This document shows, in pieces, positions 36,207 through 47,811 of a DNA stretch of 64,000 nucleotides. A program made the translations under genes and the position numbers. The notes beneath the pieces are model-generated. The model ran no database searches and had not been told where the DNA came from. It was given only the letters and a program-made list of their open reading frames with translations. Origin of the DNA: Mauremys mutica (taxonomy: Eukaryota; Chordata; Testudines; Geoemydidae); NCBI RefSeq assembly GCF_020497125.1, contig NC_059089.1:28414282-28478281 (forward strand), given 5' to 3'. The stretch's first letter is position 1. Every line of letters starts with the position of its first letter.

Positions 36207-36371
36207 GTAAGTTGTTTGTCCAGATCTCAAAAGTAAAGCCTGAAGCACATGTACAGTACTCCCAGGAGCAATGGCCGCCATGCACAGCTCTTCCCTTTCA
36301 CTAAAAGGTCTACGTCACCAAGATAACCAGGCAGGAATTAGGTTTTATAAAACTGTTTTGTGACATGTGGG

Positions 36372-36704
36372 CAGGGCCGGCTCCAGACCCCAGCGCGCCA
36401 AGCGCGCGCTTGGGGCAGCATTTTGCCGGGAGGGCGGCAGGCGGCTCCAGCGGACCTCCCTCAGGCATGACTGCGGAGGGTCCGCTGGTCTGCGGCTCCG
36501 GTGGACCTCCCGCAGACGTGCCTGCGGAGGGGCCGCTGGTCCCGCGGCTTCGGTGGAGCATCCGCAGGCATCCGCGGGACCAGCGGACCCTCCGCAGGCA
36601 CGTCTGCAAGAGGTCCCCCGGAGCCGCGGGACCGGCGACCGCCAGAGCGCCCCGCACGGCGAGCCGCCCTGCTTGGGGCGGCGGAATTCCTAGAGCCGCC
36701 CCTG
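36372..36704 (-). mobile_element. GC-rich palindromic hAT in LMX1B intron 5, copy D
   Basis: Perfect 8-base duplication CATGTGGG (36364-36371, 36705-36712) and inverted ends CAGGGCCGGCTCCAG / CTAGAGCCGCCCCTG. The interior has the same CCGCAGGC / GCCTGCGG blocks as 17025-17379 but in reverse orientation. It occupies 41 percent of an 815-base intron between two homeodomain exons, starting 165 bases after the donor and ending 317 bases before the acceptor. Open frames on both strands are artefacts of the palindrome. Confidence 0.92.
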
Positions 36705-37021
36705 CATGTGGGCTCCTCACAAGTGCAGATTTCTGCATGTGCTGCACAGACTGCGTTCATGTAAGAAGGCCCATTTCCAGACATCTGCACCTAGAGCAGA
36801 ATGGTCCAAGCAATGCTAGATAAGGACTAGTTTGTATATGCAAATGTGGAACTGCAAACCCAAATGTATATGCTCAGGAATGACAGTTGAGTCCTTGGTG
36901 GGGTGTACAGGAATATACACACTCTGTATTGATAGGTTGACATTTGCACAGAGTTTTGTAACTAAACCAGCTCTTTCCATTCAAAGCCATGAGATTATCC
37001 TGTGTTTCCTATTTTATTCAG

Positions 37022-37088
37022 ATGAAGAAACTAGCACGGAGGCATCAGCAGCAGCAGGAGCAGCAAAATTCTCAGCGACTAGGGCAAG
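37022..37088 (+). CDS. LMX1B: LMX1B exon 6: end of homeodomain and Gln-rich stretch
   Basis: The acceptor is TTTTATTCAG, the donor GTAAAG. The 67-base exon encodes MKKLARRHQQQQEQQNSQRL and then GQ, leaving one base of a Glu codon that exon 7 completes. MKKLARR is the C-terminal end of homeodomain helix 3. The Gln-rich run that follows is typical of LMX1B (HQQQQEQQ), whereas LMX1A has a longer pure-Gln tract. That is one reason to prefer LMX1B over LMX1A. Confidence 0.96.
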
Positions 37089-37369
37089 GTAAAGCCATGT
37101 TTGTGATGGAAGCAAGGAGAAGGGAAGGGGCTTTGTGGGTTTATCGTAGCGTGTGTGGGAGGGAACATACAGCCATGTGTACATCCATACAGATGATCTC
37201 TCTTTCTGTCGTGCACAGTGACGAGAGGTTCTGTTCACACAGACCAGGCCCTCCGGTTACACCTGTGTCCTATCATTGGGCCAACCTCCCTGGGTCCCTA
37301 CACAAGTCCCTGCCATCCCCTCCCTGTGGTCAAACCTGCAGGGGGATAGGGGTTTGGGGGAGTCCCCAT

Positions 37370-37446
37370 CTGTGGATCCCTCAAACCAGTTTTCCCCTGC
37401 CACAGAAAAGGGTGCCACGGCCACTCCAAATCTGAGGGATCCACAG
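37370..37446. repeat. Perfect 14-base inverted repeat in intron 6
   Basis: CTGTGGATCCCTCA at 37370-37383 pairs exactly with TGAGGGATCCACAG at 37433-37446, leaving a 49-base loop. It lies about 280 bases after the exon 6 donor. No function is evident. Confidence 0.55.
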
Positions 37447-37468
37447 GTCATTTGTGAGGTGTGAGGAG

Positions 37469-37801
37469 CAGGGCCGTCCCTACCCATACGCAAAGTGCGC
37501 AGCTGCGTCAGGCACCAGCAAACTTGGGGCACCACATTGCCTGGTGCCCTGTGCAGGTGCGTGCTGCTCCAGCCCCTGCCCTGCCTCTTCCCCAGGGCCC
37601 CCCGCCCCCACCCCAGCCCCACCTCTTCCCACCCCTGAGGACTGCAGCAGGGCCAGGCCTGCACTCACCGGCGGCAGGAAGTGCGGGGTCCCACCCCAGC
37701 TGCCCTACTGGTGAGTGCTGGGGGGTGGTTCCCCCCCCAAGCCAGCCCCCCCATGAAGGCCTGCCCCCCCCCACACACACACCCTGCTAGGGACGGCCCT
37801 G
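37469..37801. mobile_element. hAT-like non-autonomous element in LMX1B intron 6
   Basis: The ends CAGGGCCGTCCCTACC and CTAGGGACGGCCCTG form 14-15 base inverted repeats. The flanks share GAGGAG (37463-37468 and 37803-37808), so a shifted or decayed 8-base duplication is likely. The interior is C-rich with a (CA)n patch near 37772. Open frames of about 100 codons here are low-complexity and not genes. Confidence 0.75.
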
Positions 37802-38397
37802 GGAGGAGGCCCTGTGTCTGTGCAGTGGCCCAGTGTCAGGTGGCTCATTAGCACAGCTGCTCAGGACTCATAGGCACCAAAGTGTGCACAGATGCTAATA
37901 CTGTACAGTCTGGAATTGCACTGCTCCTCTGGGGATGCTGCATGGGAACGGACCCCCCAGCCTACTTCTGAGCCATTCCAGTCTCCACGTTCTTCCTAGC
38001 GCAGAATAAAAGCTGAGCAAGGGCCTCAGAGCCTGGCTCATGGTCTGTGAGCAGGGTATGGGAGCTGCTGCTGTGCACCATCTAGCTACAGGCAGTGGAA
38101 GAAGCTGCCCTGCACACTTGTTCTCAGAGCTGCCCCCGTGACCTACAACAGCCGGGATTGTGGGTAATTTACGTGCATTTACAGAATCTCCTGATTGCAG
38201 CCAATCCTGCTGGCTGTCCATTCCAGTGGGGTTGGCGTGCGCAATAGCAGTGCTAACTGGGCAGCCCTGCTCTCTTTGGATTCTCAGCAGCCTATACGCT
38301 GAGCTCCTCACTAGTATAATGAAATGCACGGCTTTCATTCCTCTCTAGCACTTTATCACAATTCCTGGTTATTTGCACTGCTGTGGTGTGACAGGCA

Positions 38398-38485
38398 GCA
38401 TCAGGGCTCCATTGTGCTGGGCACTAGGCACGCATTTGGGGAGGCATTTCTCTGCCCCAAAATGCATACAGTGTAATTGGAGAGA
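38398..38485 (+). repeat. Ancient SINE-tail fragment
   Basis: AGGGCTCCATTGTGCTGGGC followed by CTGCCCCAAAATGCATACAG matches the widespread 'CCATTGTGCTAGGCGCTG ... CTGCCCCAAAGAGCTTAC' amniote repeat tail. It is diverged and lies in LMX1B intron 6. Confidence 0.5.
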
Positions 38486-39397
38486 AGACGCAACAAGTGA
38501 TGGAAGATTGATGAGGCTAATGTAGAATGATTAGACTTCCTGCTCAGAGTCAGGGCCAGGGGTTTGGGAGGCACCTCTGATTCCAGGGAGCCATTTGCAG
38601 CATTCGTTCTGCCTTCCTGTTCCAGGAGCTAGGAATCTCTGAGCAAGAGATGAGAAAAGACACCTTTCTGATTGTACCAGACCCTGGCAATAAGGGTCCA
38701 AGTTTTTACTTTATCTGCATCCACAATCAAGACCGGCTTTTCCAAGGCGCTGGGTGGGAAACGTGGCCACTGACTTTGCTGCCTAAATGAGAGTTCAGCT
38801 GTTTTGGAAATCTGGCTCTAACTGACCCGCAAGAGAAACGCTCCCCTTAACACTGGGATTTCCTGCTGGCTGAGTTGCAGCTGAGTATGTGGTAGTTGGG
38901 GAGCAGCGATCTGGTGAATGCCTAACTCTGCCTGGTCTCTCACATTCACCCCCCTCAGCAGACAGGTATTTCCAAGCACTGCTGGTTTCTGAACTCTGGG
39001 CACAAACAGAACGACTTGGCTATCTCACTGGGTGCTCTGGGCTTTCCTGTAGTTCCTTTAAAATCTAACTGAAATGGGATTCTCTCCCACAAAGTGGGAT
39101 TGAGCTGCTGATTTTTCCTAGGAAGAGCGATGCTGCAGCAGAAGGACCTGGAGAGCTGGACAGTGTGACAAAACTACAGCTCTCTGGAGGACACATGGTT
39201 TCTAGCAAATGGTGATCACTTACTACACTGTCTTTGACTCCTCAGCATTAACACCATCACGCACTGTTTTAGTAATTCCATCTCACTAGTGGCCTCGCAT
39301 TCCAGTGTAGCACAAAGTGGGCAGTAAGCAGGGTATAAACCCCATGTGCGCTGCTTCCTGGCTAAGCTGCGAATGGATTCTGCTGTTTGTTTTGCAG

Positions 39398-39559
39398 AAG
39401 TAATGTCCAACCGAATGGAAGGGATGATGACATCTTACACACCACTTGCACCACCACAGCAGCAGATTGTAGCAATGGATCAAAGCAGTTATGGCACGGA
39501 CCCATTCCAGCAAGGTCTTACCCCTCCACAAATGCCAGGAGACCACATGAACCCCTATG
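39398..39559 (+). CDS. LMX1B: LMX1B exon 7: C-terminal region
   Basis: The exon lies between acceptor TTTTGCAG and donor GTAAGG and joins its neighbours in frame. It encodes [20 protein letters not shown] followed by a QQQIVAM segment, then [20 protein letters not shown]. This is the Ser/Pro/Gln-rich region after the homeodomain that is attributed transcriptional activity in LMX1 proteins. Relative to the mammalian LMX1B that I remember, MSN replaces LSS, T replaces A in MMTSY, MDQSSYG replaces MEQSPYG, and one Ser of the SSDPF motif is missing (TDPF). The changes cluster here and in the linker, while the homeodomain is unchanged. Confidence 0.95.
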
Positions 39560-41189
39560 GTAAGGCTCTCCACTTACCACCGCCCTGGGAGCAGCACTTA
39601 TCTGTATGGCAGTTCAGACTCCAAAGGTTCAGCCTAGTGATTTATTTTTTCAATATTTTTTCTGCAATTTGTGCTAGAGCAAAAATTGAACCAGCATCGT
39701 TTTTATTTTTATTTATTTATATGCACAAAAAATGGGTAGGAGAAAACCTGTTCCAGGCTCTAGGCACCCTTAACAAATATTTCAAAATACAGTTCTTAGC
39801 AATTACTAATCCAGCAATGTTACCTCTCCCCCTGCCCCCAACGGAGTCAGCCAAGAGTGACCAAACAGAAAATAAACAGCACCAGAACCCCCCTCTGCCC
39901 ACCCTCACAGTCCTTCCCTGTTCCCCAAATCTCAGAGAAAAGCAGGCATTTTGCAGCATGCTCCAACAGAGGGAACTAATCTTGTGGTCCCCAAATGCAA
40001 AAATTACCATCTCCATAAATTGTATGCCCTCAAATTGTATGCTGACTCGTTAAAGAGCAGCTCTTGTATTGCTGCGAGATGTGCCAGGACAGAATATTCC
40101 CTCCCGGATTGATGTAATACTCTCTGACCTAAGACAATTACTGGCTTGTACCCATTTCCCACTCACCACATCACATGGCCAGGTGTAACCAAATGGCACC
40201 TTTTACATGGTACTGCTAATGCTACATGAATGTAAAAGGACTATTACAGTCTGGCATTTAAATCTGATTTAAGAGGATTTTTCAAACTGTGATAGTGACC
40301 TTGTAGCCCATCATGGCTCAGTTATGTCACTTTAACTTCTATGAAGTATGGGCACATTGGTATTGAGATGGATACACAGCTCTCTCGGTAACACTCACTG
40401 GAGTGACATGCATGCAGCAGGAGGAAAGCAGACTCTGCTGTGTGCAGTTGTGTTAGTTGCAGAGAGGTGCATGCACGGTGGGCAGTTTGGTAAATGAAAC
40501 AGAGGAGTCTGAATTTCAAGTGTATTTCATAAAGAAACTTGAAGCCCAAAGGCACTTTGGAGGGGTCAGGTTTGGTGGCTAACATTTTGCTCAGCTCGCT
40601 CAATGAGTCCTCACTAGTGAAATGGTCTGTTCCTCAAATCAAACACAAAGAAATACAATGCAACCATTTCAATTGAGTGCCACTGGAGCACTTTCTGGTG
40701 CCCTCCCAGGTGGTCAGTTGACATTTCAGCCGCGAAAGGAGATAAAAGGCAGTATTGTCTCTGTTCCAAAACAAAACGCCATTGCATTTGCAGATACGAC
40801 TTTTACTACATTGGGTCTGGGTGAGGAGCATTTTTCCCCAAAGAGCCATTTCCCATTGTCAGCACTGGGGGCCTGATCCTGCATTAATTGACTACCCAAC
40901 GTTTCTGTTGTGGAATGCAAGGTCCCAGCTCGTGAGGAGCATGTGATCCTCCCTGCTCTCTGTCGGTTGTCTGCTCATGTCAATTAGAGAAGAGTTTTTT
41001 ATGTGCTGGAGACAGCAGCGTAAATGAAGCGCTTGCAGATTTCCTCCTTCTGTGCAGCATCAAAGCCATCAAAACACCTAGAATTTGATCTCCAGTCCCT
41101 GTTTAAAGAGCAGAGCCTTGCAGAAAAGTTATTTTATATTAGCTTAGGAAAAGAAAAGAAAATGTATTAGCTTTTACTTTCACTTGTAA

Positions 41190-41438
<249 letters not shown>

Positions 41439-42262
41439 AAATAATAATAATAAAAAAAAACAAATAGCTGGCGTATCTTTAGCAAGTGACTTTTTGCAGA
41501 GCAGACTCTACAGCCATATGTTGCCCAGCTCTTCCTTCACAGTGACTCCTGCCGCCTCTGGACTGCCACGAGCATTTTTAGGAGGACCATGTATTAAATC
41601 AATCAATCAACCCACCAATCCCTCTGCCCTCCTCCCCCATACACATCCTCAGTTATCCAGCTTGGACCAGGCCACGAGAAAAGCATGGGACGAGTGGAAC
41701 ATCCAGCTCTCCAGCAGCCCTTGGTTTGGTTTGAGCTCCGCATTGTAAAGGAAATGATGGTGTGAAAAGCTAGACCTTTTTCCTCCTTTCTTTCTTCCTT
41801 TCGTTTGGATATTTAACCTTTTTTTAAAAGCCACTGATACTGACATCAGTCGACCATATGACAAATAAATCAAAGAAACTGGAGACTCCTCCCCTTTCTT
41901 ACTGCATGACTCATACTATGTTGTGGATAAATTGCCATTTGAACTGTGAGAAGTTAATGTAAATGTGACGTTCAACATTTGTTTCCTTTCTACACTTTTT
42001 CTACATAACCCTCGGTCTGCTCCTTAGTTTATAGCCCTTATACTGTATGATACTTAGAAAAACTGGTTAACAAGAAGCCTTGTGGCGAAGCCAGTGATTT
42101 CATAATTGAAAAAGGTCTATGACCCTGGAGAGAAGCTGCATGTTAGGGACAGATGCATTTAGATTAGTATTAATCTTGAATAATTAAAACAAAAGGTGCT
42201 TACACGACACAGAGCTTTATTTAATTTTTAATGTGTGAGAATAAACATTTACTTTTATTTGT
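41439..42262 (+). other. LMX1B: LMX1B 3' untranslated region (approximate)
   Basis: Non-coding sequence follows the TGA. Two candidate polyadenylation signals are visible: AATAAA at 41864-41869 and AATAAA at 42240-42245. The second is followed by T/GT-rich sequence of the kind that promotes cleavage, so the major 3' end is probably near 42260. A (CAAT)n-like patch near 41598 is the only simple repeat. The end point is inferred from the signal; no transcript evidence is available. Confidence 0.6.
42240..42245 (+). terminator. Candidate distal polyadenylation signal
   Basis: Canonical AATAAA hexamer about 800 bases after the LMX1B stop codon, with T-rich and GT-containing sequence 15-70 bases downstream. 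A proximal AATAAA at 41864 is an alternative. Which one is used cannot be told from sequence alone. Confidence 0.5.
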
Positions 42263-45200
42263 AAGAAATTCAGTGCCAACTTTCAAGCCTAGCCTGTGAT
42301 TGGTAACCACGTGTTGTTCATTCTGTTCGTTTATTTAGGTTTTGCATGAGACATAAATGTGCTACACTCCATTGTCCATCTGGAATAAGTAAGACTCCTT
42401 TAATTAATTTTCTTCCTTTGTCAAGGAAAGCGCAGGTTCTAAAATCCTAGCCCAGGCCCTGAGAAGTGTCCTTGAAATGTGCACCAAGTGACAAAGAACA
42501 CAGAGAGCATGAGGCTCTGTCACGAGTCTGAGTCTGATCTCACTTATGCAAGTTTCACACTGATGGGACTCTATTGCCTCCAGTAGTTACTCCAGACCTA
42601 CGCTAGCGAAATGGGAGGAGACCCGGGCTCATTATGCAGAGGTAAAGAAGACTGTCTCCACAGCCCTTATGAAGTTTGAGCAGCCATTATAGATTTTTGT
42701 AGGGCATAAAACATGATAAATAATAATATTGTAGTTATAACTATTGCCTGCAGACAATAATTAGCAGGTGGAGAGCCAGACAAATATGGCCATGTCTTAG
42801 TGAGGAACAGTTTGGCAAGGTAATAGAAATAATGATAGGGTGTGTTCAAAAACGAATAAAGACAGGTGAGGAGGGAAAAGTTAGGCACATCAGGCCCATT
42901 CTTAAATAAATACGTTCAAAACGCCGACCATCCCAGTGAAAACCAAGTTCAGCGTGCTGGTTAATTTAACTCCTGGTGTGTGACGCATGGGGCAGGCGCA
43001 GGGGCTGCAGTCGCATGAGACGCAGTGCACTATGCAAAAATTCTAACGCACGCAGAAGTGTCTGGCCTATAGCCATGAGGCCCTCCAGGCCACTTTGATG
43101 GGTCACAGGCAGCAAAGAATGTAACAGGCTCAACAGCCTAGTTACGTTCGGGGCAGTGTATGTTCCAGTTTCCTGGGCTAGTAGCACTGCCTGCTTAGGA
43201 TAGGTCCCGGCTCTCCTGGGAGCCTGCCCATGACAAGTTAAGCACCCTTTTCTGAACCAGAAAGGGCTACTTCTTGCTTCCCAAACGGGTGACTACCAAG
43301 CAGGGCAAGAAAGAGCCGAGTCAGCCAAAAAAGGACCAGCATTGCTCTGTGGCAAACGGTATAACTCATCTGGGACACAGATTGAAGAGGGCAAGAGAGC
43401 CCTTTTTACATCACAGGTGATTATTAACTCGCCCCACTTCACTAAACGTGGGGAAAACAGGGCCACATCCCAGCCAGGGGTGGCAAAGCAAACAAAGGTG
43501 TTCATGCCAAAGAAGCATAGGTGGAGCTCAGAAACCATTTTATGCCTTTCTTAAAACCCAGCTTCCAAGGCCAGGAGAAACGCAAGCATTTGCACCTTGG
43601 TGAGGTGAGGCAAGGCTCCATTGGGAAAGGAAGTCTTCATATCATGCAGGAGAGCTGGCACGGCTGGAGGTCTCTCCTCCGCTCTGCTGCCCACAGCACA
43701 GTGTCCCAAGACAGGCAGAAGGGCCCTCGCTCTTAAACACACAAACACACACCTGTGTTGCTTCATTCTTTCTATTCCCCTCCAGCCCCCTGATGTTCTG
43801 GGCTAACAAAGCTCAAGCCGTCCCCTTTCTATACCTCGAACAGGAAGTAGCCCAAATTGCAACCTGCCAGTCTCACAGCAGTCACGGGTCAATCACAACT
43901 GCATGCATTCTGTAAAGCCCCTTTTAGCTCCTGGGGGTGGATTTACCAGTTAAAGCAGGGGCTTGTGAGCCCATTGGATATCTTCTGCCAATTGGGAGGA
44001 AAAGGCTTTACTACCTTTTTTCTCACCCAGGCACCACCAATTTTTTCCCTTACACTGTACCAAAAAACACCCCCGCTCACAATAGGTGGTATCTGAAGGA
44101 GCTCAGGTGACTTGGATATTTACATTGCATTAGAGGCCAGAATTTGAGCATTTCTCATGTGGTACATTGGAAACATTTGTAAGTACCCACCTCACAGGAT
44201 TAATCCAACCCCCAGCAAATATCGCTTTTCTCAGAGCAGGAGTGTCTTCACACGCTCCAACCTCTGATATTTATGGCATCTATACACCATCACAGGATCC
44301 CACTAGTCAGACCTCCTCTGCTTACCAGTGCAGAATCAAAGGCCATAATTAGTGGATGTTGAGACTTGCCTGAGCACTGTAATGTGCCCCACAGTCTGGC
44401 GACTCCCCTGCTCCATGTCTACCTCTGGTTCTGGGCTGGATGTTGAAAAAAATCCACTTCCAAGAAAGGAATCAGCAAGTCCACTTTGGAGCTCAAGTAT
44501 CAATAACCCTTCTGCTGCTCTTTGGATGGCACCTCGGCATGTATTGCAATGTAGTTAAATACTCTCGGCTGTGCCTTTGGTGTGTTGAATGGCAATGATT
44601 AGCCGTTTGTTCCCCCATAGTATGCTCTAGTCGGTACCAAGGATCTCTTGGCCGACATGGCTAACTACATTTCCAGTGCTAGGGTGCAGTGAAGCCAATC
44701 AAGAGGAGGATGCACTTTTAAAAGCATGGCCAGTCACTTCGCAGTGATATCTGGCAAAGGCCAAAGTTCATTAAAGCAAAATAAATGTCACTCTTATTTG
44801 TAGTACGAATTATCCCACAGGAGTGTGATCATTGTGGTTTTAACCCGGGACCTGCAGTAAAATATTATAAAGCAACCTCTGACCTTTTTGATTTCTGGTT
44901 TACTCTTGTATTGTCAAGGGAAATGTCACTGATCAGGTGAAAGTAAAATGTGTAATGGGCCATACAGCAATAATATCTTACACTGAGTCACATTGATAAA
45001 TTCTTGCCCCAAACTCTTAGCATCTGGCACTTTCATGGAAACCACAAATGGTGATTGTACATATGGGAGTTTGAAGGGTCGAGGTCATGACAGCAGTTTA
45101 TTACATGTACCTTACAGTGATAATTCTCTCTAGCAAATTAACCTCTCTCTAGTATAAATACATCAAGTGAGCTCTTCATGGCATTTCAATCATGCTGTTT

Positions 45201-45286
45201 TGGCTAAAGAAGTAATACTTAGGCTAAAGCAGTGACAAGATGCAATTAACTAAAAGAAGATTGATTAGGTTTGTGTTCACGCAATA
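42263..45286. other. Intergenic sequence 3' of LMX1B, no gene seen
   Basis: No open frame with recognisable protein, no exon-like splice pattern with similarity, and no clear transposon apart from a short palindromic module near 42510-42600. The block 44780-45260 is AT-rich and unique and could hold regulatory DNA, but nothing specific supports that. Confidence 0.5.
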
Positions 45287-45301
45287 ATATTTAACACAAG
45301 G

Positions 45302-45514
45302 AGCAAAGAATCCTGTGGCACCTTATAGACTAACAGACATTTTGCAGCATGAGCTTTCATGGGTGAATACCCACTTCTTCGGACTTCTTCTTGCATCCGA
45401 AGAAGTGGGTATTCACCCACGAAAGCTCATGCTGCAAAACGTCTGTTAGTCTATAAGGTGCCACAGGATTCTTTGCAGCTTTTACAGATCCAGACTAACA
45501 CGGCTATCCCTCTG
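45302..45514 (+). mobile_element. Snap-back SINE/LINE-tail unit, copy 2
   Basis: The unit is flanked by a perfect 15-base duplication ATATTTAACACAAGG (45287-45301, 45515-45529). The left arm (AAGAATCCTGTGGCACCTTA onward) and right arm (ending GGTGCCACAGGATTCTTTG) are nearly perfect complements of about 85 bases around a short centre near 45390. The right side continues into the CAGATCCAGACTAACACGGC tail. Same arrangement as copies at 422 and 59265. Confidence 0.88.
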
Positions 45515-45930
45515 ATATTTAACACAAGGTTATCATAATGTGAACATGCTAAATGATAGCTTCCTCGGAAGTCTGTATTGTGCAACTGATCAATTCTGTG
45601 CCCAAAAGTGATGCTAGCATACTGCAATATTTTCCTGCCATCAGATGCAGTAACTGATTGATGCAGTATTTAGCCCCTGTACTCACAGACCAGCACATGC
45701 TTTAAACTTAGTAACTAGCATGTTTCCATTTCATAGTGTCACTTCCAATGGAAGAATTCCCCCACAACGTGCAGCTCATCTCAGGCCTATATTAACCACA
45801 GTCTCTGTATGACGCTCAGGAGAGGGACCTACTTTCCAAATAATTGGCTTTATGGTGTTAAATGTGTTTCATGCCCACCAAGTCGGAGCTAATTATGGTG
45901 CCGTCAGTAAAATAATTTTTGGTTGCCATC

Positions 45931-46181
45931 CAGGGCCAGCGCCAGGGTTTTTGCCACCCCAAGCGGCGGAGAAAAAAAAAAGCCGTGATCGCGATCAGGA
46001 GCACTTTGGTGGCAGCTCCACCGCACCGCTTTCTTCTTTGGCAGCACTTCGGCGGCAGGTCCTTCCCTCTGAGAGGGAGCGAGGGACCCACCGTCAAATT
46101 GCCACCGAAGAGCCGGACGTGCCACCCCTTCCCCTTGGCCGCCCCAAGCACATGCTGCGCTGGTGCCTGGAGCCGGCCCTG
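45931..46181. mobile_element. hAT non-autonomous element, copy E
   Basis: Perfect 8-base duplication TTGCCATC (45923-45930, 46182-46189). The ends are CAGGGCCAGCGCCAGG and CTGGAGCCGGCCCTG. The 251-base interior has complementary GCCACCCC / GGCCGCCCC segments and an A10 run. It is non-coding and about 3.7 kb downstream of the LMX1B 3' end. Confidence 0.9.
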
Positions 46182-46189
46182 TTGCCATC

Positions 46190-47811
46190 TCTAAGCTGAA
46201 ATATGTCCCACGAACCTTGGTCTTTTTTCCTCTTCAAATGCCTTGTCACCAAATGTGTCGCATTCTAAAGCCCACTTGCTGCTAGCCATGCACAAGGTGT
46301 TAGCTGCAGCATGAACGTGTGTCACTCTGCTCAGTGTGCAGTGTGACTATTGCCAGCCTCAGGAGAGGGGTTCTCTGAGAAGGCCAGTGTCTGGCCGTCA
46401 GCAGCAACATGTCCACTCTGCAGCACAGTCACTTGTTAGGGAGGCACCTTCAGCCTGGTAATGCCTTGCAGAGTGCTTGATGTAATTCCACATCCCTTTC
46501 CCTACCCGGGCAGGATTCTTCTCCACCTTTTCTAATGATCAATGATATTTCAAGCCACACCCCTCATTCCGCCCAGAGCCTCATGGTCTCTGCTCCTGAT
46601 GACCAGATGTTCCATTCAATTTGTGACATCACCAGAATTTCCATGGTGATGTCACACTAATTCACTAAGACTCCACTACAGGACCCAGGAGAAAGGGATG
46701 CTTCATCCAACCACAAGGGTTGGTCACAAGAGCAAAGGAAAGAGAGGACACATTAGAGATCGCATCACAGCCACAGGACTTGGTGCCAGTTCCAAGTACA
46801 CAATGTTACAAAGTTCCCATGTGCTTTACATCTCTACAGCCTGAAGTATTTGGGAGGTGTGTTAATGAACAGCTGTCATTGTGTGTCTAAGTCTCACTTT
46901 AGTGTGCCCTCCTCTCCTAGCACAGTGCTGCTGTGTGGCACAGAGGGCACGAATAGCACAGCCACAGCAACTTGAATTCAGAGCAAGTTAAGTACTTAAC
47001 CCGCCATTCAGCAAGGTACTTCAATACAGGCTTAACTTTAAGCAAGTTCTTAAACCCTGTTGGCTTCAACGGGACTCAAGCATGTGTAAGTGCTTTGCTG
47101 AATGCAGGGAGATGACTCCATGCGTAACTCCCTTGCTGAATTAGGGCCTTACTGAATAACTTGCTAACTGCTAAGGATAAGCACAGAATCATAGATCGAT
47201 TTCCTGATTCTACTGCAGGCCTTCCTAACGGTACAGCATGGCTGCTCTCGGGTCTGCCCAATGTTGTTTCATTTTGCGGTGACTGTGAAGGGCCTTCCAG
47301 CTATTTGGCAGTGGGAACTCTGTTTTTAAGTGGACACCCTTTTTTAGCTGTGTATGGCTGTATTACTTGTATATTTATATAGTCTGTATTTATGTTACCA
47401 AAATGTAGTATTTTGTAGCTGTCTGTTACAATTTGTTTAACTTGTACAAAATATGCATATGCTCCCTCATACTTAACCACCTGCCTTTCACAGTAGCTCC
47501 CTGCCCCTTGCTCTCTGTGTTGGTAACAAGCCACCAGAATGTGTGTAGATTGGATTTTTTTTATTTAATTACTTGTCATTGTTAAATTATTTATTAGTGT
47601 TTTTTAAATTTCATTTCACTGCATTTTTTTCCTGCCACTGTCACCTGGCAGCTAAGGTATATGAGATTCTTATACATTGCGTTTCTGCCCACAAAAAAAA
47701 AAAGAGATTACATTTCAGTATATTTGTAAATAAAAGCAACCTGTAAACAAGCCAGCCATCTCCTCCGCGTGCAGTTTTTATCTCTTTTGTTGCAGTCGAT
47801 GTGTGCGCAGC
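46190..47811. other. Intergenic sequence with weak repeat modules
   Basis: 46975-47150 resembles the dispersed 'cannot-be-coding' module with GCTTAACTTTAAGCA and AAGTGCTTTGCTGAATGCAG. The rest (46190-46970 and 47160-47800) shows no gene or recognisable element. Confidence 0.45.

Noticed and set aside
36310..36823. Open frames of 87-152 codons on both strands
   Set aside because: Same reason: the palindromic hAT in intron 5. There is no relation to the LMX1B protein frame.
39346..40053. 235-codon open frame spanning LMX1B exon 7
   Set aside because: Only 39398-39559 is coding. The remainder reads through the acceptor and donor into introns, as shown by the GTAAGG donor and exact continuation at 41281.
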